From Marinobacter salinexigens (lineage in GTDB: Bacteria; Pseudomonadota; Gammaproteobacteria; Pseudomonadales; Oleiphilaceae): a stretch of 64,000 bases of DNA. The stretch spans positions 224,374-288,373 of the forward strand of contig NZ_VTUU01000005.1 in the NCBI RefSeq assembly GCF_008370345.1. Direction: 5' to 3'. This document shows, piece by piece, positions 35,351 through 46,096 of this stretch. The notes beneath the pieces are model-generated. The model saw only the letters and a program-made list of their open reading frames with translations, ran no database searches and had not been told where the DNA came from. Made by a program: the position numbers and the translations under genes. The stretch's first letter is position 1. Each line of letters begins with the position of its first letter.

Positions 35351-37092
35351 CAGATACCACCATTATCGGTCAGTCGCTGGATGGTTTCCCGTAGGATTTC
35401 ATGCTCAGCATCCTGTTCAAGACCTTTCTTCCAGATGATGCGAGCCTGCTCCTCGGCGCCAGTCATCCACAGCGCTTCACCATAGTGAGCGGCTACTTCC
35501 GGGTCTGGATAGGCAGACCAGGCCCGGGACAGATAGTCCAGCGCCGGTTTGATTCTCCCTTCCTGAAACAGAACCCAGCCCATGCTATCGAGAATGGCGG
35601 GATTTTCAGGGTCCAGGGCCAGTGCCCGTTCGATGTAGCCCCGGGCTTCTTCCAGGCGATCAGTCCGCGTGGTGAGTATATAGCCGAGGGCGTTGAGGGC
35701 GATTGCGTTGTCCGGGTTCTCGTTGACGATTTGTTTCAGGTCGCTCTCCGCCTGAGCAGCATCTCCCATGCTGTCCAGTAGCATGGCTCTGGCGTAGCGG
35801 ATCTGAACGTTGCCGGGGTAGGCTTCGAGAGCCTCGTCAGCGGTGGCCAGAACATCTTCCTGCAGGTTCTGGTCCAGCAGAAGGTTAACTTCCAGCAACC
35901 AGAAGTTTTCGGCCTGTCCCGGGTTGGCTGCCCGAAGGTTTCGGATATGTTCCAGAGCCTCGTCCAGCTTGCCCTGTTCGGCGAGTAGTTCGCTCGAGCG
36001 GGCCAGGGACGGGAGGTAGTAGCTTCCGTCTTTCACCCTCTGGTAAAAGCCGATGGCTCTTTCACTTTCCCCGGCCTCGTCTTCTATGCGTCCCAGGTAA
36101 TAGTTCGCTTCGTTGGTGTGGTGGCCTTGCGCGGCAAGTTCCATCAGTTCGTCCCGGGCAAGTTCGGTCTGGTTGTTTTCCAGTGCTACCAGTGCGTGGG
36201 ACAGTTTGAGCCCGGGGACATTCGGGAACCGGTTGACCAGGCGCGCGAATTCATCCTGAGCCGCCTGCAGTTCACCTTCGCCAATGAGCATCCTGCCGTA
36301 GAGCGTACCCATCGGCCGGTTTGCCGGGTACTTCCGGGTGTTCACCATCAGGTGATCCAGTGCCTGGCGTTTTTCTCCCATTAAATAAAGAAGGTCGCCT
36401 TTCAGAATAATGGCGGGCTGGAAATTCGTGTGTTTGCTGAGCAGTGTTTCCAGTCGCTCCAGTGCTGAGGTCAGGTCACCGGTGTTTTTTTCGAGCAGTG
36501 CGATACTGTATTCAAGCTCGGGTGTGTCCGGGTGGCGCTCAGCCGTCTTCTTATAAAGGAACAACAACTCGTCCTGCTGGCTTTCCGGCAGGTTGCCTGC
36601 CATGGCGGCAAGGCTGTCAAAGTCTGCGTCGCCGCCCTGGTCCATGATCTTTTCCATGTGCCCGAGAGCGGTTTCCAGATCATTCGCCTTGATTGCCTGA
36701 ATGGCCGAAACCCGGTGTGCCTGAATGTTGTCCGGGTCAACCTCCAGCCATAACTCGGCCAGTTGCTGCTGGGCATTATCCCCATTCAGTGACTGGGCGA
36801 TCCGCATGGCGCGCTCAATGACGCCTTCATCCCGGGATTTCTGTGCAGCTTTCAGGTAGTTCACCAGGGTGACGTCGAAGCGTCCTCGCTGAGCTGCGAT
36901 TTCACCGGATAACAGCAGATAAAGGACTTCCGGTTCGAAGTCGGCATACTCAATGGTTTTGTCGGCAGGTTCTGCCGCAGGCTGGGCGACTTTTTGAGGC
37001 TCAGGAGTTTCCTCCGGGCCGGTGAGACTGGAACAACCTGAGAGTGTCAGGCCCAACAGGCAGGTCACCAAAAACGGTGCGGATCTATACAT
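35350..37092 (-). CDS. TPR-repeat outer-membrane lipoprotein
   Basis: A 580-residue lipoprotein. The signal MYRSAPFLVTCLLGLTLSGC has lipobox LSGC; Cys ~20 would carry lipid. The rest is many TPR helices (e.g. ALNALGYILTTRTDRLEEA, ALDPENPAILDSMGW near the end). Position upstream of lolB-ispE and divergent from hemA is conserved in pseudomonads. GGGAAG precedes ATG 37092; a longer frame to 37218 is discarded because it would bury the signal peptide. Role likely scaffolding at the envelope; partner unknown. Confidence 0.85.
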   Translation of the reverse strand: MYRSAPFLVTCLLGLTLSGCSSLTGPEETPEPQKVAQPAAEPADKTIEYADFEPEVLYLLLSGEIAAQRGRFDVTLVNYLKAAQKSRDEGVIERAMRIAQSLNGDNAQQQLAELWLEVDPDNIQAHRVSAIQAIKANDLETALGHMEKIMDQGGDADFDSLAAMAGNLPESQQDELLFLYKKTAERHPDTPELEYSIALLEKNTGDLTSALERLETLLSKHTNFQPAIILKGDLLYLMGEKRQALDHLMVNTRKYPANRPMGTLYGRMLIGEGELQAAQDEFARLVNRFPNVPGLKLSHALVALENNQTELARDELMELAAQGHHTNEANYYLGRIEDEAGESERAIGFYQRVKDGSYYLPSLARSSELLAEQGKLDEALEHIRNLRAANPGQAENFWLLEVNLLLDQNLQEDVLATADEALEAYPGNVQIRYARAMLLDSMGDAAQAESDLKQIVNENPDNAIALNALGYILTTRTDRLEEARGYIERALALDPENPAILDSMGWVLFQEGRIKPALDYLSRAWSAYPDPEVAAHYGEALWMTGAEEQARIIWKKGLEQDAEHEILRETIQRLTDNGGI

Positions 37093-37328
37093 GCAACTTC
37101 CCGTGATCTGTCGACGACGCATCAGAATTGGCCTTGCCTTAGCCCTTTTTATTGAGCTGGGTCGGGTTAGGTCCCTGGCCGGTTCCCTATAATGGCATAA
37201 GCGTCTGATATTGCCCAACCTGTCCGCACTTGCCGAAAGAGGTGGGGTTATGGGTGGCGACCGCGGGCGCTGGCCGTTAAAATGACGATAATTTCAGCTC
37301 CGTCTATACAGGGTTACTGAACCAAGAT

Positions 37329-38618
37329 ATGGCACTGGTCACACTGGGAATCAATCACCGCACGGCTCCGGTCGAGTTGCGGGAACGCATCGCTTTCACT
37401 CCGGAACGGATGTCTGAAGCATTCGCCGAGTTGCGTGCAGCTTCCGGTGCCAGTGAGGCCGCTATCCTTTCTACCTGCAACAGGACTGAGCTTTATCTGG
37501 CGGGTGACGACGATTGCGCCCCCATGGTATTGCGCTGGCTGTCAGGGTTTCACGATCTGGAAGCCGGCGAGCTCGAACAGGCGATCTATGTGCATCGGGA
37601 CGCCGATGCGGTGCGCCACATGATGCGGGTAGCGGCGGGTCTGGATTCCATGGTTTTGGGCGAACCCCAGATTCTTGGGCAGCTCAAGGATGCTTATGCG
37701 TTGTCCCGCGATAACGGCGCTAGCGGAAGTTTTCTTTCCCGTCTTTTTGAGCAGACTTTTTCGGTGGCAAAGAGGGTACGTACCCAGACAGCCATCGGCG
37801 AAAACCCGGTATCGGTAGCCTACGCTGCGGTCAGCATGGCTCACCATATCTTTGCGGACATGTCCCGCAACAAGGCATTGCTGATTGGTGCCGGTAAAAC
37901 CATCGAACTGGTGGCTCGTCATCTTGCTGATGCCGGTGTGCGGGATTTCCTGGTGGCAAACCGGACGCTTGAGCGAGCGCAAAGCGTTGCAGCCGCCTAT
38001 GGTGGCAAGGGCATTCTGCTCAATGAGATTCCCGATTACCTGCATGACGTGGATATCATCATTTCCTCTACGGCGAGTCCGTTGCCGATTTTGGGCAAGG
38101 GCGCGGTTGAGAGGGCTCTGAAGAAACGCAAGCACCGCCCATATTTCATGGTCGATATCGCCGTACCCCGTGATATTGAGCCGGAAGTGTCATCCCTGGC
38201 GGATGTCTACCTTTATACAGTCGACGATCTGCGCCAGGTCATTGAAGAAAATATCCGTTCCCGGGAAGGGGCTGCCCGTGAAGCAGAAAACCTGATTACC
38301 GCCGGTGTTCAGGATTTTCTGAATCAGCTCCGGGCGCTGGATGCGGTATCCACACTGAAACAATTCCGTCAGCGTGCTGAAACTCTGCGCGATGTGGAAA
38401 CAGAAAAGGCCCTGCGCAGCCTCCGTAACGGAGGGGATCCGGAAACGGTTCTGCGCAGTCTGGCCCGAGGTCTTACCAACAAACTTCTGCATGAACCTTC
38501 GGTTCAGGTACGAAAGGCAACCACCGAAGGACGCACCGAGGTGACCGAATGGCTGCGTGAGTTGCACCAGCTGGATGCTCTTGAAGCCGACGAGCCTGCC
38601 ACCCCGGAAAAAATATGA
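37329..38618 (+). CDS. hemA: Glutamyl-tRNA reductase
   Basis: A 429-residue NADPH-dependent enzyme, first committed step of C5 haem synthesis. Catalytic Cys50 lies in [10 protein letters not shown], with [15 protein letters not shown] at the start, the [13 protein letters not shown] motif (~105), and NAD-domain [19 protein letters not shown]-terminal dimerisation helix bundle follows. Promoter should lie in the 236-bp gap to the divergent TPR lipoprotein. The stop overlaps prfA by ATGA. Confidence 0.97.
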   Translation: MALVTLGINHRTAPVELRERIAFTPERMSEAFAELRAASGASEAAILSTCNRTELYLAGDDDCAPMVLRWLSGFHDLEAGELEQAIYVHRDADAVRHMMRVAAGLDSMVLGEPQILGQLKDAYALSRDNGASGSFLSRLFEQTFSVAKRVRTQTAIGENPVSVAYAAVSMAHHIFADMSRNKALLIGAGKTIELVARHLADAGVRDFLVANRTLERAQSVAAAYGGKGILLNEIPDYLHDVDIIISSTASPLPILGKGAVERALKKRKHRPYFMVDIAVPRDIEPEVSSLADVYLYTVDDLRQVIEENIRSREGAAREAENLITAGVQDFLNQLRALDAVSTLKQFRQRAETLRDVETEKALRSLRNGGDPETVLRSLARGLTNKLLHEPSVQVRKATTEGRTEVTEWLRELHQLDALEADEPATPEKI

Positions 38619-39703
38619 AACCATCGATTCAATCCCGCCTCGAGCAGTTGGTAGACCGCTTCGAGGAGGTCAGCGCGTTGCTTAGCGATTCCTCTGTCAT
38701 TTCCAATCAGGACAAGTTCCGTGATCTGTCCCGGGAGTTTGCGGAGATTGAACCCGTTGTTCAGTGCTTTCGCGCCTGGCAGCAGTCCCTTGACGACATC
38801 CATGCAGCCAAAGAGCTGGCGAATGACAACGATGCCGACATGCGGGCCATGGCGGAAGACGAGCTGAATGATGCCCAGCAGAAAAACCTGGAGCTGGACG
38901 AAGAGCTGCAACGGCTGATGCTGCCGAAAGATCCCAACGACAGCAAAAGTGTATTTCTGGAAGTTCGAGCGGGCACCGGAGGCGATGAAGCGGCCATCTT
39001 TGCCGGTGACCTGTTCCGGATGTACAGCCGTTACGCCGAGAGCCACCGCTGGCAGGTGGAAGTGCTCAGCGAAAGTGAAGGTGAGCACGGCGGGTTTAAG
39101 GAAGTGATTGCCCGTGTGGCGGGTGAGGGCGTTTACGGTGCACTGAAATTTGAATCCGGCGCCCATCGGGTCCAGCGTGTGCCGGAAACCGAATCTCAGG
39201 GGCGTATTCACACCTCGGCCTGTACCGTGGCGGTGATGCCGGAAGCGGACGAAGCCGAAGCGGTCGAAATCAATAAGGCCGATCTTCGGGTAGACACCTT
39301 CCGCTCTTCTGGCGCGGGAGGTCAGCACGTTAACAAGACCGACTCAGCCATTCGAATCACCCATTTGCCGACCGGTATTGTGGTGGAATGTCAGGAAGAA
39401 CGCTCCCAGCACAAGAACCGGGCCAAGGCCATGAGTCTGCTTGCATCCCGCCTACAGAATGCGGAAACCGAACGTCAGCAGAAGGCAGTTGCGGAGACCC
39501 GCAAAAGCCTGGTGGGCAGTGGCGACCGGTCAGAACGCATTCGCACCTACAATTTCCCTCAAGGCCGCGTGACCGATCATCGGATCAATCTCACCCTCTA
39601 CAAGCTGGATGAGGTGATTGCTGGTGATCTGGATGCGGTTGTTGTGCCGCTTCAGCAGGAGCATCAGGCCGAGTTGCTGGCCTCCCTCGCCGATGAGCAC
39701 TGA
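38615..39703 (+). CDS. prfA: Peptide chain release factor 1
   Basis: A 362-residue RF1 reading UAA and UAG. The GGQ loop is [20 protein letters not shown] (~230) for peptidyl-tRNA hydrolysis; the anticodon-like region [14 protein letters not shown] carries the PxT-type reading motif (PET). Coupled to hemA upstream by ATGA and to prmC downstream by an 11-bp overlap. Confidence 0.97.
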   Translation: MKPSIQSRLEQLVDRFEEVSALLSDSSVISNQDKFRDLSREFAEIEPVVQCFRAWQQSLDDIHAAKELANDNDADMRAMAEDELNDAQQKNLELDEELQRLMLPKDPNDSKSVFLEVRAGTGGDEAAIFAGDLFRMYSRYAESHRWQVEVLSESEGEHGGFKEVIARVAGEGVYGALKFESGAHRVQRVPETESQGRIHTSACTVAVMPEADEAEAVEINKADLRVDTFRSSGAGGQHVNKTDSAIRITHLPTGIVVECQEERSQHKNRAKAMSLLASRLQNAETERQQKAVAETRKSLVGSGDRSERIRTYNFPQGRVTDHRINLTLYKLDEVIAGDLDAVVVPLQQEHQAELLASLADEH

Positions 39704-40544
39704 ATCCCCTCAAGCCTGCGAAGCACTGCTGGCCGCAGCGGCGGACAGAATTCCGAGTGATACCGCCCGGCTGGATGCAGAGTTGTTACTGAGCCACGTG
39801 ACGGGCCTCAGCCGAACCAGTTTTCGGGCCTGGCCCGAACGGGAAGTGTCTGGAAAGCAGGCCGAGTCATTCGAGCAGCTAGTCTCCCGACGTATTGATG
39901 GCCAACCGGTTGCGTACCTGTTGGGGCACCAGGAATTCTGGTCACTTCCTCTGAACGTCAGCCCGGCAACCTTGATCCCCAGGCCGGATACCGAATGTCT
40001 GGTGGAAACTGCCCTGGATCTGTCATTGCCTGCGAATGCTCAGGTGCTTGACCTGGGTACCGGTACTGGCGCAATCGCTCTGGCGTTGGCCAGCGAACAC
40101 CCGGATTGGCGTGTATCGGCCTGTGACTGTGTGGAGGAAGCGGTTGAGTTGGCTCGCCAGAATGCCCGGTTACTTGGTCTGGATGTATCCGTGGCCCGGA
40201 GCAGCTGGTTTGCCGACCTTGAGCCGGGGAAGTTTGACCTGATCGTTTCCAATCCTCCTTATATAGCAGACAATGATCATCATCTGGGAGAAGGGGATGT
40301 TCGCTTTGAGCCCTCTTCTGCGCTGGTTTCCGGTACCGATGGTCTGGATGATATCCGGTTGATTGTTGAGCAGGCTCCCGGGTGGTTGAATGAAGGTGGC
40401 TGGCTGTTGATAGAGCACGGGTTTGATCAGGCTCAAGCTGTTCGGGCGCTGTTTAGTACCCGGGGCTTCGTCTCGGTGGAAAGTCGCCAGGATTATGGCG
40501 GTCGGGATCGAATGACATTGGGGTGTTGGGGTGCGCAATGCTGA
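39693..40544 (+). CDS. prmC: Release-factor glutamine methyltransferase
   Basis: A 283-residue AdoMet enzyme that methylates the GGQ glutamine of RF1 and RF2. AdoMet motif [16 protein letters not shown] (~116) and the catalytic NPPY in [12 protein letters not shown] (~185). ATG 39693 overlaps the end of prfA; the open frame upstream of it is prfA in another frame. Ends over the moeB start by 7 bp. Confidence 0.96.
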   Translation: MSTESPQACEALLAAAADRIPSDTARLDAELLLSHVTGLSRTSFRAWPEREVSGKQAESFEQLVSRRIDGQPVAYLLGHQEFWSLPLNVSPATLIPRPDTECLVETALDLSLPANAQVLDLGTGTGAIALALASEHPDWRVSACDCVEEAVELARQNARLLGLDVSVARSSWFADLEPGKFDLIVSNPPYIADNDHHLGEGDVRFEPSSALVSGTDGLDDIRLIVEQAPGWLNEGGWLLIEHGFDQAQAVRALFSTRGFVSVESRQDYGGRDRMTLGCWGAQC

Positions 40545-41290
40545 GTGATGACGAGCTGATGCGGTACAGTCGGCAGATTCTCATGCCGCGGTTTGATGTC
40601 GCTGGCCAGGAAAGTCTGAAAGCTGCCCGGGTGCTGGTGCTTGGTTCCGGTGGGCTTGGCTGTCCGGTAGCACTCTACCTTGGTGCGGCTGGCGTAGGGC
40701 AGTTGACGCTGGTGGATGATGACACGGTTGAGCTGGCCAATCTTCAGCGCCAGATCGGTTTCGATCAGGATCAGCTCGGGCAACCCAAAGCGGAAGCTCT
40801 CGTTCAGCGAGTGCGCCGGATCAATCCCCTTGTTTCCGTTGATGCGATGTCTTGCCGCCTTGAGGGTGAGGCTCTGGCTCGCCAGGTCGAAGTGGCAACC
40901 CTGGTGGTGGATTGTACAGACAACTTCAATACGCGCTTTGCCCTGAACCGGGCTTGCGTTGCCGCTGGTGTGCCTTTGGTCTCGGGCGCGGCGATCCGGG
41001 GTGAGGGGCAGGTGTCGGTGTTTGATCTGCGGGTGGAGGGTAGCCCGTGTTATCACTGCCTGTACCCGGAGCAGGGCAATGAGGATCTGACCTGCTCGGA
41101 GGCGGGGGTGATTGCACCGCTGGTGGGTATGATCGGGTCGCTCCAGGCGATGGAGGCGATCAAGGTGATTTCAGGGGTTGGAGCGCCGTTGGTCGGGAGG
41201 TTGTTGATCCTGGATGCCTGGGAGATGCAGTGGCGGGAGATGAAGCTGGCTCGGGATCCTGAGTGTCCGGTTTGTTCTGGAGCTTGCTAG
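40538..41290 (+). CDS. moeB: Molybdopterin-synthase adenylyltransferase
   Basis: A 250-residue E1-like enzyme of the ThiF/MoeB/HesA family that adenylates the C terminus of MoaD-type sulfur carriers. ATP site VLGSGGLGCPVALYLGAAGVG (~36), the R finger, DCTDNFNTRFALN, and zinc pairs CYHC and CPVC. Overlaps prmC by ATGCTGA. ThiF activity for ThiS is an alternative. Convergent with phrB across the structured repeat. Confidence 0.92.
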   Translation: MLSDDELMRYSRQILMPRFDVAGQESLKAARVLVLGSGGLGCPVALYLGAAGVGQLTLVDDDTVELANLQRQIGFDQDQLGQPKAEALVQRVRRINPLVSVDAMSCRLEGEALARQVEVATLVVDCTDNFNTRFALNRACVAAGVPLVSGAAIRGEGQVSVFDLRVEGSPCYHCLYPEQGNEDLTCSEAGVIAPLVGMIGSLQAMEAIKVISGVGAPLVGRLLILDAWEMQWREMKLARDPECPVCSGAC

Positions 41291-41301
41291 GTTTGGAGCT
41301 T

Positions 41302-41415
41302 GCAGGATCAGGGCTAACTGGCCCAAAACACGCTCCTGGCGGCACATCCATGTGGCGCTTGGGCTTCGCCATCCTTGGCTTCGCACAGTTTTGGGCCAGT
41401 TAGCCCTGATCCTGC
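41302..41415. repeat. 28-bp inverted repeat with structured loop
   Basis: Arms 41302-41329 and 41388-41415 are perfectly complementary over 28 bp. A further GGAGC/GCTCC pairing lies outside. The 58-nt interior holds two mini-hairpins: CACAT-CC-ATGTG (41343-41354) and GCCA-TCCT-TGGC (41368-41379), the second flanked by direct repeats of GCTTCGC. It sits exactly between convergent moeB and phrB, so it can act as a shared terminator, but its size and branching point to a dispersed repeat element. I cannot name its family. Confidence 0.88.
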
Positions 41416-41429
41416 TTCCGGCTCCCTAC

Positions 41430-42836
41430 TTAGCCTTCTTTTAATGATTGAAATCTGGCAATTGCTTCTTTTCTACTTTCCTTCAGGTCGACAATTGGCC
41501 TCAGATAGCCTTTTGGAATAATGCCTCGCCTGGCTCCCGGGTCGTGGATTTGTTTACTGTCCAGTTTTGCCAGTTCCGGTACCCACTGCCGGATGAACTC
41601 TCCTTTCGGATCGAAACGCTCACTCTGGGTAACGGGATTAAATACCCGGAAATAGGGGGCTGCGTCGGTGCCGGTGGAGGCGCTCCATTGCCAGCCGCCG
41701 TTGTTGGAGGCAAGGAAGCCGTCTACCAGTTTTGACATGAAATAAGCCTCGCCCAGTCGCCAGTCGATGAACAGGTTTTTGGTCAGGAACATGGCGGTGA
41801 TCATGCGCAGGCGGTTGTGCATCCATCCGGTGGCGTTGAGCTGCCGCATAGCAGCATCCACGATAGGGATGCCGGTATGGCCAGTTTTCCAGGCTTCGAA
41901 GTGTGCTTCTGGCCGGTTCCAGGTCAGCGCTTCGGTCTCCGGTTTGAATGCCCGGCCCATGCTTACTCGTGGGTAGTGGTAGAGGATGTGGATGTAGAAA
42001 TCTCGCCAGGCGATTTCGTTGGTCCAGGTGATAAAGCCTTCCTGGTTGCCGACCTCGGTCTGGGCTTCCCTGGCAGCAACAAGGCACTGTCTGCCCGAGA
42101 GGATGCCGTTTGCCAGGTAAGGGGAGACTGTGCTGGTGCCGTCTATAGCAGGAAAGTCCCGGTATTTTTTGTAGTCTCCGCAATCGTCCTCGAGGAAGGT
42201 TTCAAGCTGATGGTGCGCTGCATCTTCGCCGGTTTCTACCAGTGGCGGAGGTGCTATTGCGAAGGCCGGGGGGATATCCGGGATCTGTTCCGGTTCTACG
42301 GGTGTACCCTGGGCGCTGGGTGTCGGGTAGACCGAGGGCTGCGTTTCTTCAATCCAGGCGCGCCAGCGTCGGGAAAACGGGGTGAAGACTGAGTAGGGCT
42401 CGTTCTGTTGAGTGAGGATCTCGCCTACTGGCGCAACGGTCTGGTCACGGTATTTGTATACCGGCACGCCGAATGAATCCAGCCGTTGCTTCAGGGCTTT
42501 GTCCCGTCTCCGTTCATTGATGCCGTATTCTTCATTGATGTGAACAGTGGTGACAGACTCGTCGCGACAGAACGCTTCCAGTTGTTCGATGCAGTCATCG
42601 AACCGGGACGCCTGGATAAACCTCAGGGGGATGCCCAGTTTTGCCAGCTCCGTTGACAGGGCATTGGCGTGAGCAAGCACGAACTGAACCCTGGCTGGTG
42701 ACCAATCATGATCCGCCCACTGGTTCGGCGTGAGCGCGAAACAGGCCAGCACGGGCTCGCCGGAACGGCAGGCCGCGGTGAGTGCCGGGTTGTCAGCGAG
42801 CCGAAGGTCATTTCGGAACCATACCAGTTGTGTCAT
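41430..42836 (-). CDS. phrB: Deoxyribodipyrimidine photolyase
   Basis: A 468-residue class I CPD photolyase. The N-terminal antenna domain starts TQLVWFRNDLRLADNPAL; the FAD domain shows WMHNRLRMITAMFLTKNLFIDWR and NNGGWQWSASTGTDAAPYFRVFNP. The flavin-reducing Trp residues appear kept. ATG 42836 is chosen over an in-frame ATG 12 nt upstream. Single gene, convergent with moeB. Confidence 0.96.
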   Translation of the reverse strand: MTQLVWFRNDLRLADNPALTAACRSGEPVLACFALTPNQWADHDWSPARVQFVLAHANALSTELAKLGIPLRFIQASRFDDCIEQLEAFCRDESVTTVHINEEYGINERRRDKALKQRLDSFGVPVYKYRDQTVAPVGEILTQQNEPYSVFTPFSRRWRAWIEETQPSVYPTPSAQGTPVEPEQIPDIPPAFAIAPPPLVETGEDAAHHQLETFLEDDCGDYKKYRDFPAIDGTSTVSPYLANGILSGRQCLVAAREAQTEVGNQEGFITWTNEIAWRDFYIHILYHYPRVSMGRAFKPETEALTWNRPEAHFEAWKTGHTGIPIVDAAMRQLNATGWMHNRLRMITAMFLTKNLFIDWRLGEAYFMSKLVDGFLASNNGGWQWSASTGTDAAPYFRVFNPVTQSERFDPKGEFIRQWVPELAKLDSKQIHDPGARRGIIPKGYLRPIVDLKESRKEAIARFQSLKEG

Positions 42837-42982
42837 TTCATACCCCAAGTCTGACGGCCTTGCCTTGCATACGGGTAAATACAGGCCATTCTTTCAATAA
42901 AAACACGAGTTTGTATATTCGCTGAGGTGCCGGGATTGGATTATAGTTACTCGAAATGGCCGGCACGACGTTAAGGAGAAAT

Positions 42983-43801
42983 GTGGCGACTGTTGCTTCT
43001 GATTCAGACACGGTAAAGAGCGGTGTCTGGAACCAACCATACACTCTGGATTCAGGGCAGACCCAGTTCCATCAACTGGGGCATGTGCGTTTGTGGGTAA
43101 CCCTGCTCGACCTGGAATGGCAGATTCGTTCCGAGACTCTGATGCTGGATACCGATCCGGTCAGCTGGACGGAAACCATCAGCCATACCCTGCCCTCGGC
43201 CGATATTCCATTGCAACGTTTCATTCGTCCGGATGCGACCGGAGCCGTTACGTTTGTTCCTGCACTGGCACCGCGCCCTACAGTGATTCGGCCCTATCAG
43301 CCGCTAACCATTCCGGCGGGCGCGCGCTGTGTGATCTATGTGGGCACGCTGGTCTGGATGAAGATATGTTCTGGTAATCCCCGGACAACGCTGACGGAAA
43401 TTCCGCTGGCGCCGTCATCTATGACCTGGGTCGGGCGTAACACCATGGAAGGGGAGCTGTGTTATTCCTCCCCGAGCTTTGCACGCCTGGTTCTGGATGC
43501 CGTCCCCAAGCGCCCCTGGCGAGCGGTAACCCCCGTAACCATAGTGAACCGACGGGATGAGCCTTTATTGCTTGAACGGTTCAGTCTGCCGACACCGTTG
43601 TTGTCATTGCACCTCAACGAGCTGGGGCAGCTCTGGACTCCGGGTGTGACGGTGGAATGCGAGACGGATATGAGTTCTGCCAGTCTTCGGGTGGATTCAG
43701 CGTTGTTACCGGCAGCCGGCAACTGCCAGTTGGTGGGGGAAGCCCGGGAACCGGTCGCGCGTGGGCGCCTGGTGCGGGCGTTTGATCGTATGTTTGGTTA
43801 A
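42983..43801 (+). CDS. DUF432-like protein
   Basis: A 272-residue soluble protein without signal peptide. It is mostly beta by composition, with GVWNQPYTLDSGQTQFHQLG at the start, IPAGARCVIYVGTLVWMKI in the middle and TPVTIVNRRDEPLLLERFSLP near the end. I assign it tentatively to DUF432, whose members often sit beside MscS channels. Start GTG 42983 follows AAGGAG by 4 nt; an in-frame ATG 42956 lacks a ribosome site. 24 bp before mscS, so likely one operon. Function unknown. Confidence 0.6.
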   Translation: MATVASDSDTVKSGVWNQPYTLDSGQTQFHQLGHVRLWVTLLDLEWQIRSETLMLDTDPVSWTETISHTLPSADIPLQRFIRPDATGAVTFVPALAPRPTVIRPYQPLTIPAGARCVIYVGTLVWMKICSGNPRTTLTEIPLAPSSMTWVGRNTMEGELCYSSPSFARLVLDAVPKRPWRAVTPVTIVNRRDEPLLLERFSLPTPLLSLHLNELGQLWTPGVTVECETDMSSASLRVDSALLPAAGNCQLVGEAREPVARGRLVRAFDRMFG

Positions 43802-43825
43802 CTGGTTCGGTGAGGAGTTGGTGTA

Positions 43826-44713
43826 TTGGTTGAGGAAATCGAAGCCGGCGTTATGTCAGTGTTCACGGATATTGCCTGGGGACAGTGGATAAGCGCGGGA
43901 TTTCTATTGGTGCTTGGCTTGCTGCTGGGGTCCCTGGCTGCCAGAAGTGTTTCCCGTTTCCTGTCGACGAGGACCTCCCGTCACCACACCGTCATGGTGC
44001 GACGGGTGGTGTTCTATTTCATCGTTCTGCTATTCCTGATTGCGTCCCTGAGAGAAGCCGGGTTTTCGCTGGATGTGGTATTGGGGGCGGCCGGCATACT
44101 CACGGTAGCGATCGGTTTTGCCTCTCAGACATCCGCCTCAAACATGATCAGTGGTTTGTTCCTGTTGGTGGAGAAACCGTTTGAAATCGGAGATGTCATT
44201 GAGGTGGAAGCCACCATCGGGGAAGTTGTGGGTATCGACATGTTGAGTGTGAAGTTGCGTACGCCGGACAACCTGTATGTGCGTATTCCCAATGAAACAC
44301 TGATCAAATCAAAGGTGGTGAACCGTTCCCGGTTCCCGATACGTCGGCTCGACCTGATGGTGGGGATTGCCTACGCTGAAGATGTGGAACGTGTGGAATC
44401 GCTGCTGTTGGACCTTGCCGAAAGGAACCCGCTTTGCCTGGAAGAGCCAAAGCCGTTTGTGCTGGTCACGGCATTCGGACCGTCGTCGGTTGATCTGCAA
44501 TTCTCGTTCTGGGTACCCAAGGACAAGCTGCTGGATAGTCGCAGCAGCATTATGATTGATATCAAAAAGACCCTGGATCGGGAAGGTATTGAAATTCCTT
44601 TCCCTCATACAAGTGTTTACGCCGGCAATCATTCCGAGCCCTTCCGGGTGCAGTTGTTAGGGCCGGAGACTGTGACTGATAAGGACAATCTGGATGGAAA
44701 TGAAGAACGCTGA
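43826..44713 (+). CDS. MscS-family mechanosensitive channel
   Basis: A 295-residue small-conductance channel with three N-terminal TM segments (~20-40, 60-80, 85-110). The pore helix region ([29 protein letters not shown]) leads to the beta domain ([24 protein letters not shown]) and C-terminal cytoplasmic domain. Opens under membrane tension to release solutes during osmotic downshock. TTG 43826 with GAGGAG 9 nt upstream is likely; ATG 43853 is the alternative. Overlaps rimB by 20 bp. Confidence 0.9.
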   Translation: MVEEIEAGVMSVFTDIAWGQWISAGFLLVLGLLLGSLAARSVSRFLSTRTSRHHTVMVRRVVFYFIVLLFLIASLREAGFSLDVVLGAAGILTVAIGFASQTSASNMISGLFLLVEKPFEIGDVIEVEATIGEVVGIDMLSVKLRTPDNLYVRIPNETLIKSKVVNRSRFPIRRLDLMVGIAYAEDVERVESLLLDLAERNPLCLEEPKPFVLVTAFGPSSVDLQFSFWVPKDKLLDSRSSIMIDIKKTLDREGIEIPFPHTSVYAGNHSEPFRVQLLGPETVTDKDNLDGNEER

Positions 44714-45191
44714 GACCCCGGAAACCCCAGCCAAGCCTGATATTGAGAATGCATTGCCTCTGGGCTGGCGGGAATGGGTGTCACTGCCGGACCTGGGTAT
44801 TGATCGCATCAAGGCCAAAGTGGATACCGGTGCGCGCACCTCATGTTTGCATGCTTTCCGGACCGAACCCTACACCCAGGACGGTGAGCGCCGTGTGCGG
44901 TTCTGGGTGCATCCGGTCCAGAACGATATGCACCAGGTTGTGGAATGTGATGCCCGGGTGCTTGACGAGCGGAATGTGTCTGACTCCGGTGGTCATCGCG
45001 AGCTTCGCTTGGTGATTGAGGCGAACCTTGTGATCGGCGGGCAGGTCTGGCCTATTGAAATGACACTGACCAATCGTGATTCCATGCGGTTTCGAATGTT
45101 GCTCGGGCGCACTGCGATGTCCGGGCGTGCAGTTGTTCACCCTGAAGCTTCCTATCTGGCCGGAGAACCGGCACTGAGGAATGAGAAATGA
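44694..45191 (+). CDS. rimB: RimB-type ATP-dependent zinc protease family protein
   Basis: A 165-residue member of the Zn_protease/DUF785 (retropepsin-like) family. The catalytic-type motif [13 protein letters not shown] (DTGA) is intact near 43-55, and [16 protein letters not shown] near the end is the second family mark. In Pseudomonas, RimB works with RimK on S6 glutamylation; that function is known there, not shown here. AAGGA precedes ATG 44694. The stop overlaps rimK by ATGA. Confidence 0.85.
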   Translation: MEMKNAETPETPAKPDIENALPLGWREWVSLPDLGIDRIKAKVDTGARTSCLHAFRTEPYTQDGERRVRFWVHPVQNDMHQVVECDARVLDERNVSDSGGHRELRLVIEANLVIGGQVWPIEMTLTNRDSMRFRMLLGRTAMSGRAVVHPEASYLAGEPALRNEK

Positions 45192-46093
45192 AGATTGCGG
45201 TTCTGTCCCGAAACAAAAACCTCTACTCCACCCGCAGATTGGTGGAAGAAGGCCTTAACCGCGGCCATGAGGTACACGTTATTGATTGTCTTCACTGTTC
45301 CATGAACATTACATCCGCCAAACCACAGATTCACTACCATGAAGAAGTGTTGGAAGGATTTGATGTGGTGATTCCCCGGATCGGCGCGTCGGTGACGTTC
45401 TACGGTACCGCGGTGTTGCGCCAGTTTGAAATGATGGGTGTATTTTCGGTGAATGAGTCGGTTGCGATTACCCGTGCCCGGGATAAGCTTCGTTCGCTGC
45501 AACTTCTGGCCCGCAAAGGTGTCGGCATGCCGGTTACGGGCTTTGCGAACAAGCCCGATAACGTACCCGAGTTGCTGAAAATGGTCGGCGGTGCGCCGGT
45601 GGTGATCAAGCTCCTGCAAGGTACCCAGGGAATTGGTGTGGTGCTGGCGGAGACCCGCAAAGCAGCTGAGAGTGTGATCGAAGCATTCATGGGCCTCAAG
45701 GCAGACATTCTGGTGCAGGAATTCATCAAGGAAGCGGGCGGAGCAGATATTCGCTGTTTCGTGATTGGTGACAAAGTCATTGCGGCTATGAAACGCCAGG
45801 GTGCGGAAGGTGAGTTCCGTTCCAACCTGCATCGCGGTGGCAGTGCATCTCTGGTTCGGATTACTCCGGAAGAGCGCCGCACGGCGGTCACCGCTGCAAA
45901 GTCCATGGGATTGAACGTGGCGGGTGTGGATCTGCTGCGCTCCAGTCGCGGCCCTCTGGTGATGGAGGTGAATTCTTCACCAGGGCTGGAAGGTATTGAA
46001 AACGCCACCGGCAAAAACGTAGCAGGGATGATTATTAACTGGACCGAGAAGAACCAGAAGCCCTGGAAGACCCGGACCAAGGGAAGGGGCTGA
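45188..46093 (+). CDS. rimK: Ribosomal S6 glutamate ligase (ATP-grasp)
   Basis: A 301-residue ATP-grasp ligase that adds glutamate to the S6 C terminus and makes polyglutamate in E. coli. Seen: [58 protein letters not shown], and Mg-binding [14 protein letters not shown]. Coupled to rimB upstream and 3 bp before the aspartoacylase-like gene. A genome-encoded S6 tail ending DEEE is at 11177-11593 as a candidate target. Confidence 0.95.
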   Translation: MKIAVLSRNKNLYSTRRLVEEGLNRGHEVHVIDCLHCSMNITSAKPQIHYHEEVLEGFDVVIPRIGASVTFYGTAVLRQFEMMGVFSVNESVAITRARDKLRSLQLLARKGVGMPVTGFANKPDNVPELLKMVGGAPVVIKLLQGTQGIGVVLAETRKAAESVIEAFMGLKADILVQEFIKEAGGADIRCFVIGDKVIAAMKRQGAEGEFRSNLHRGGSASLVRITPEERRTAVTAAKSMGLNVAGVDLLRSSRGPLVMEVNSSPGLEGIENATGKNVAGMIINWTEKNQKPWKTRTKGRG

Positions 46094-46096
46094 TCC

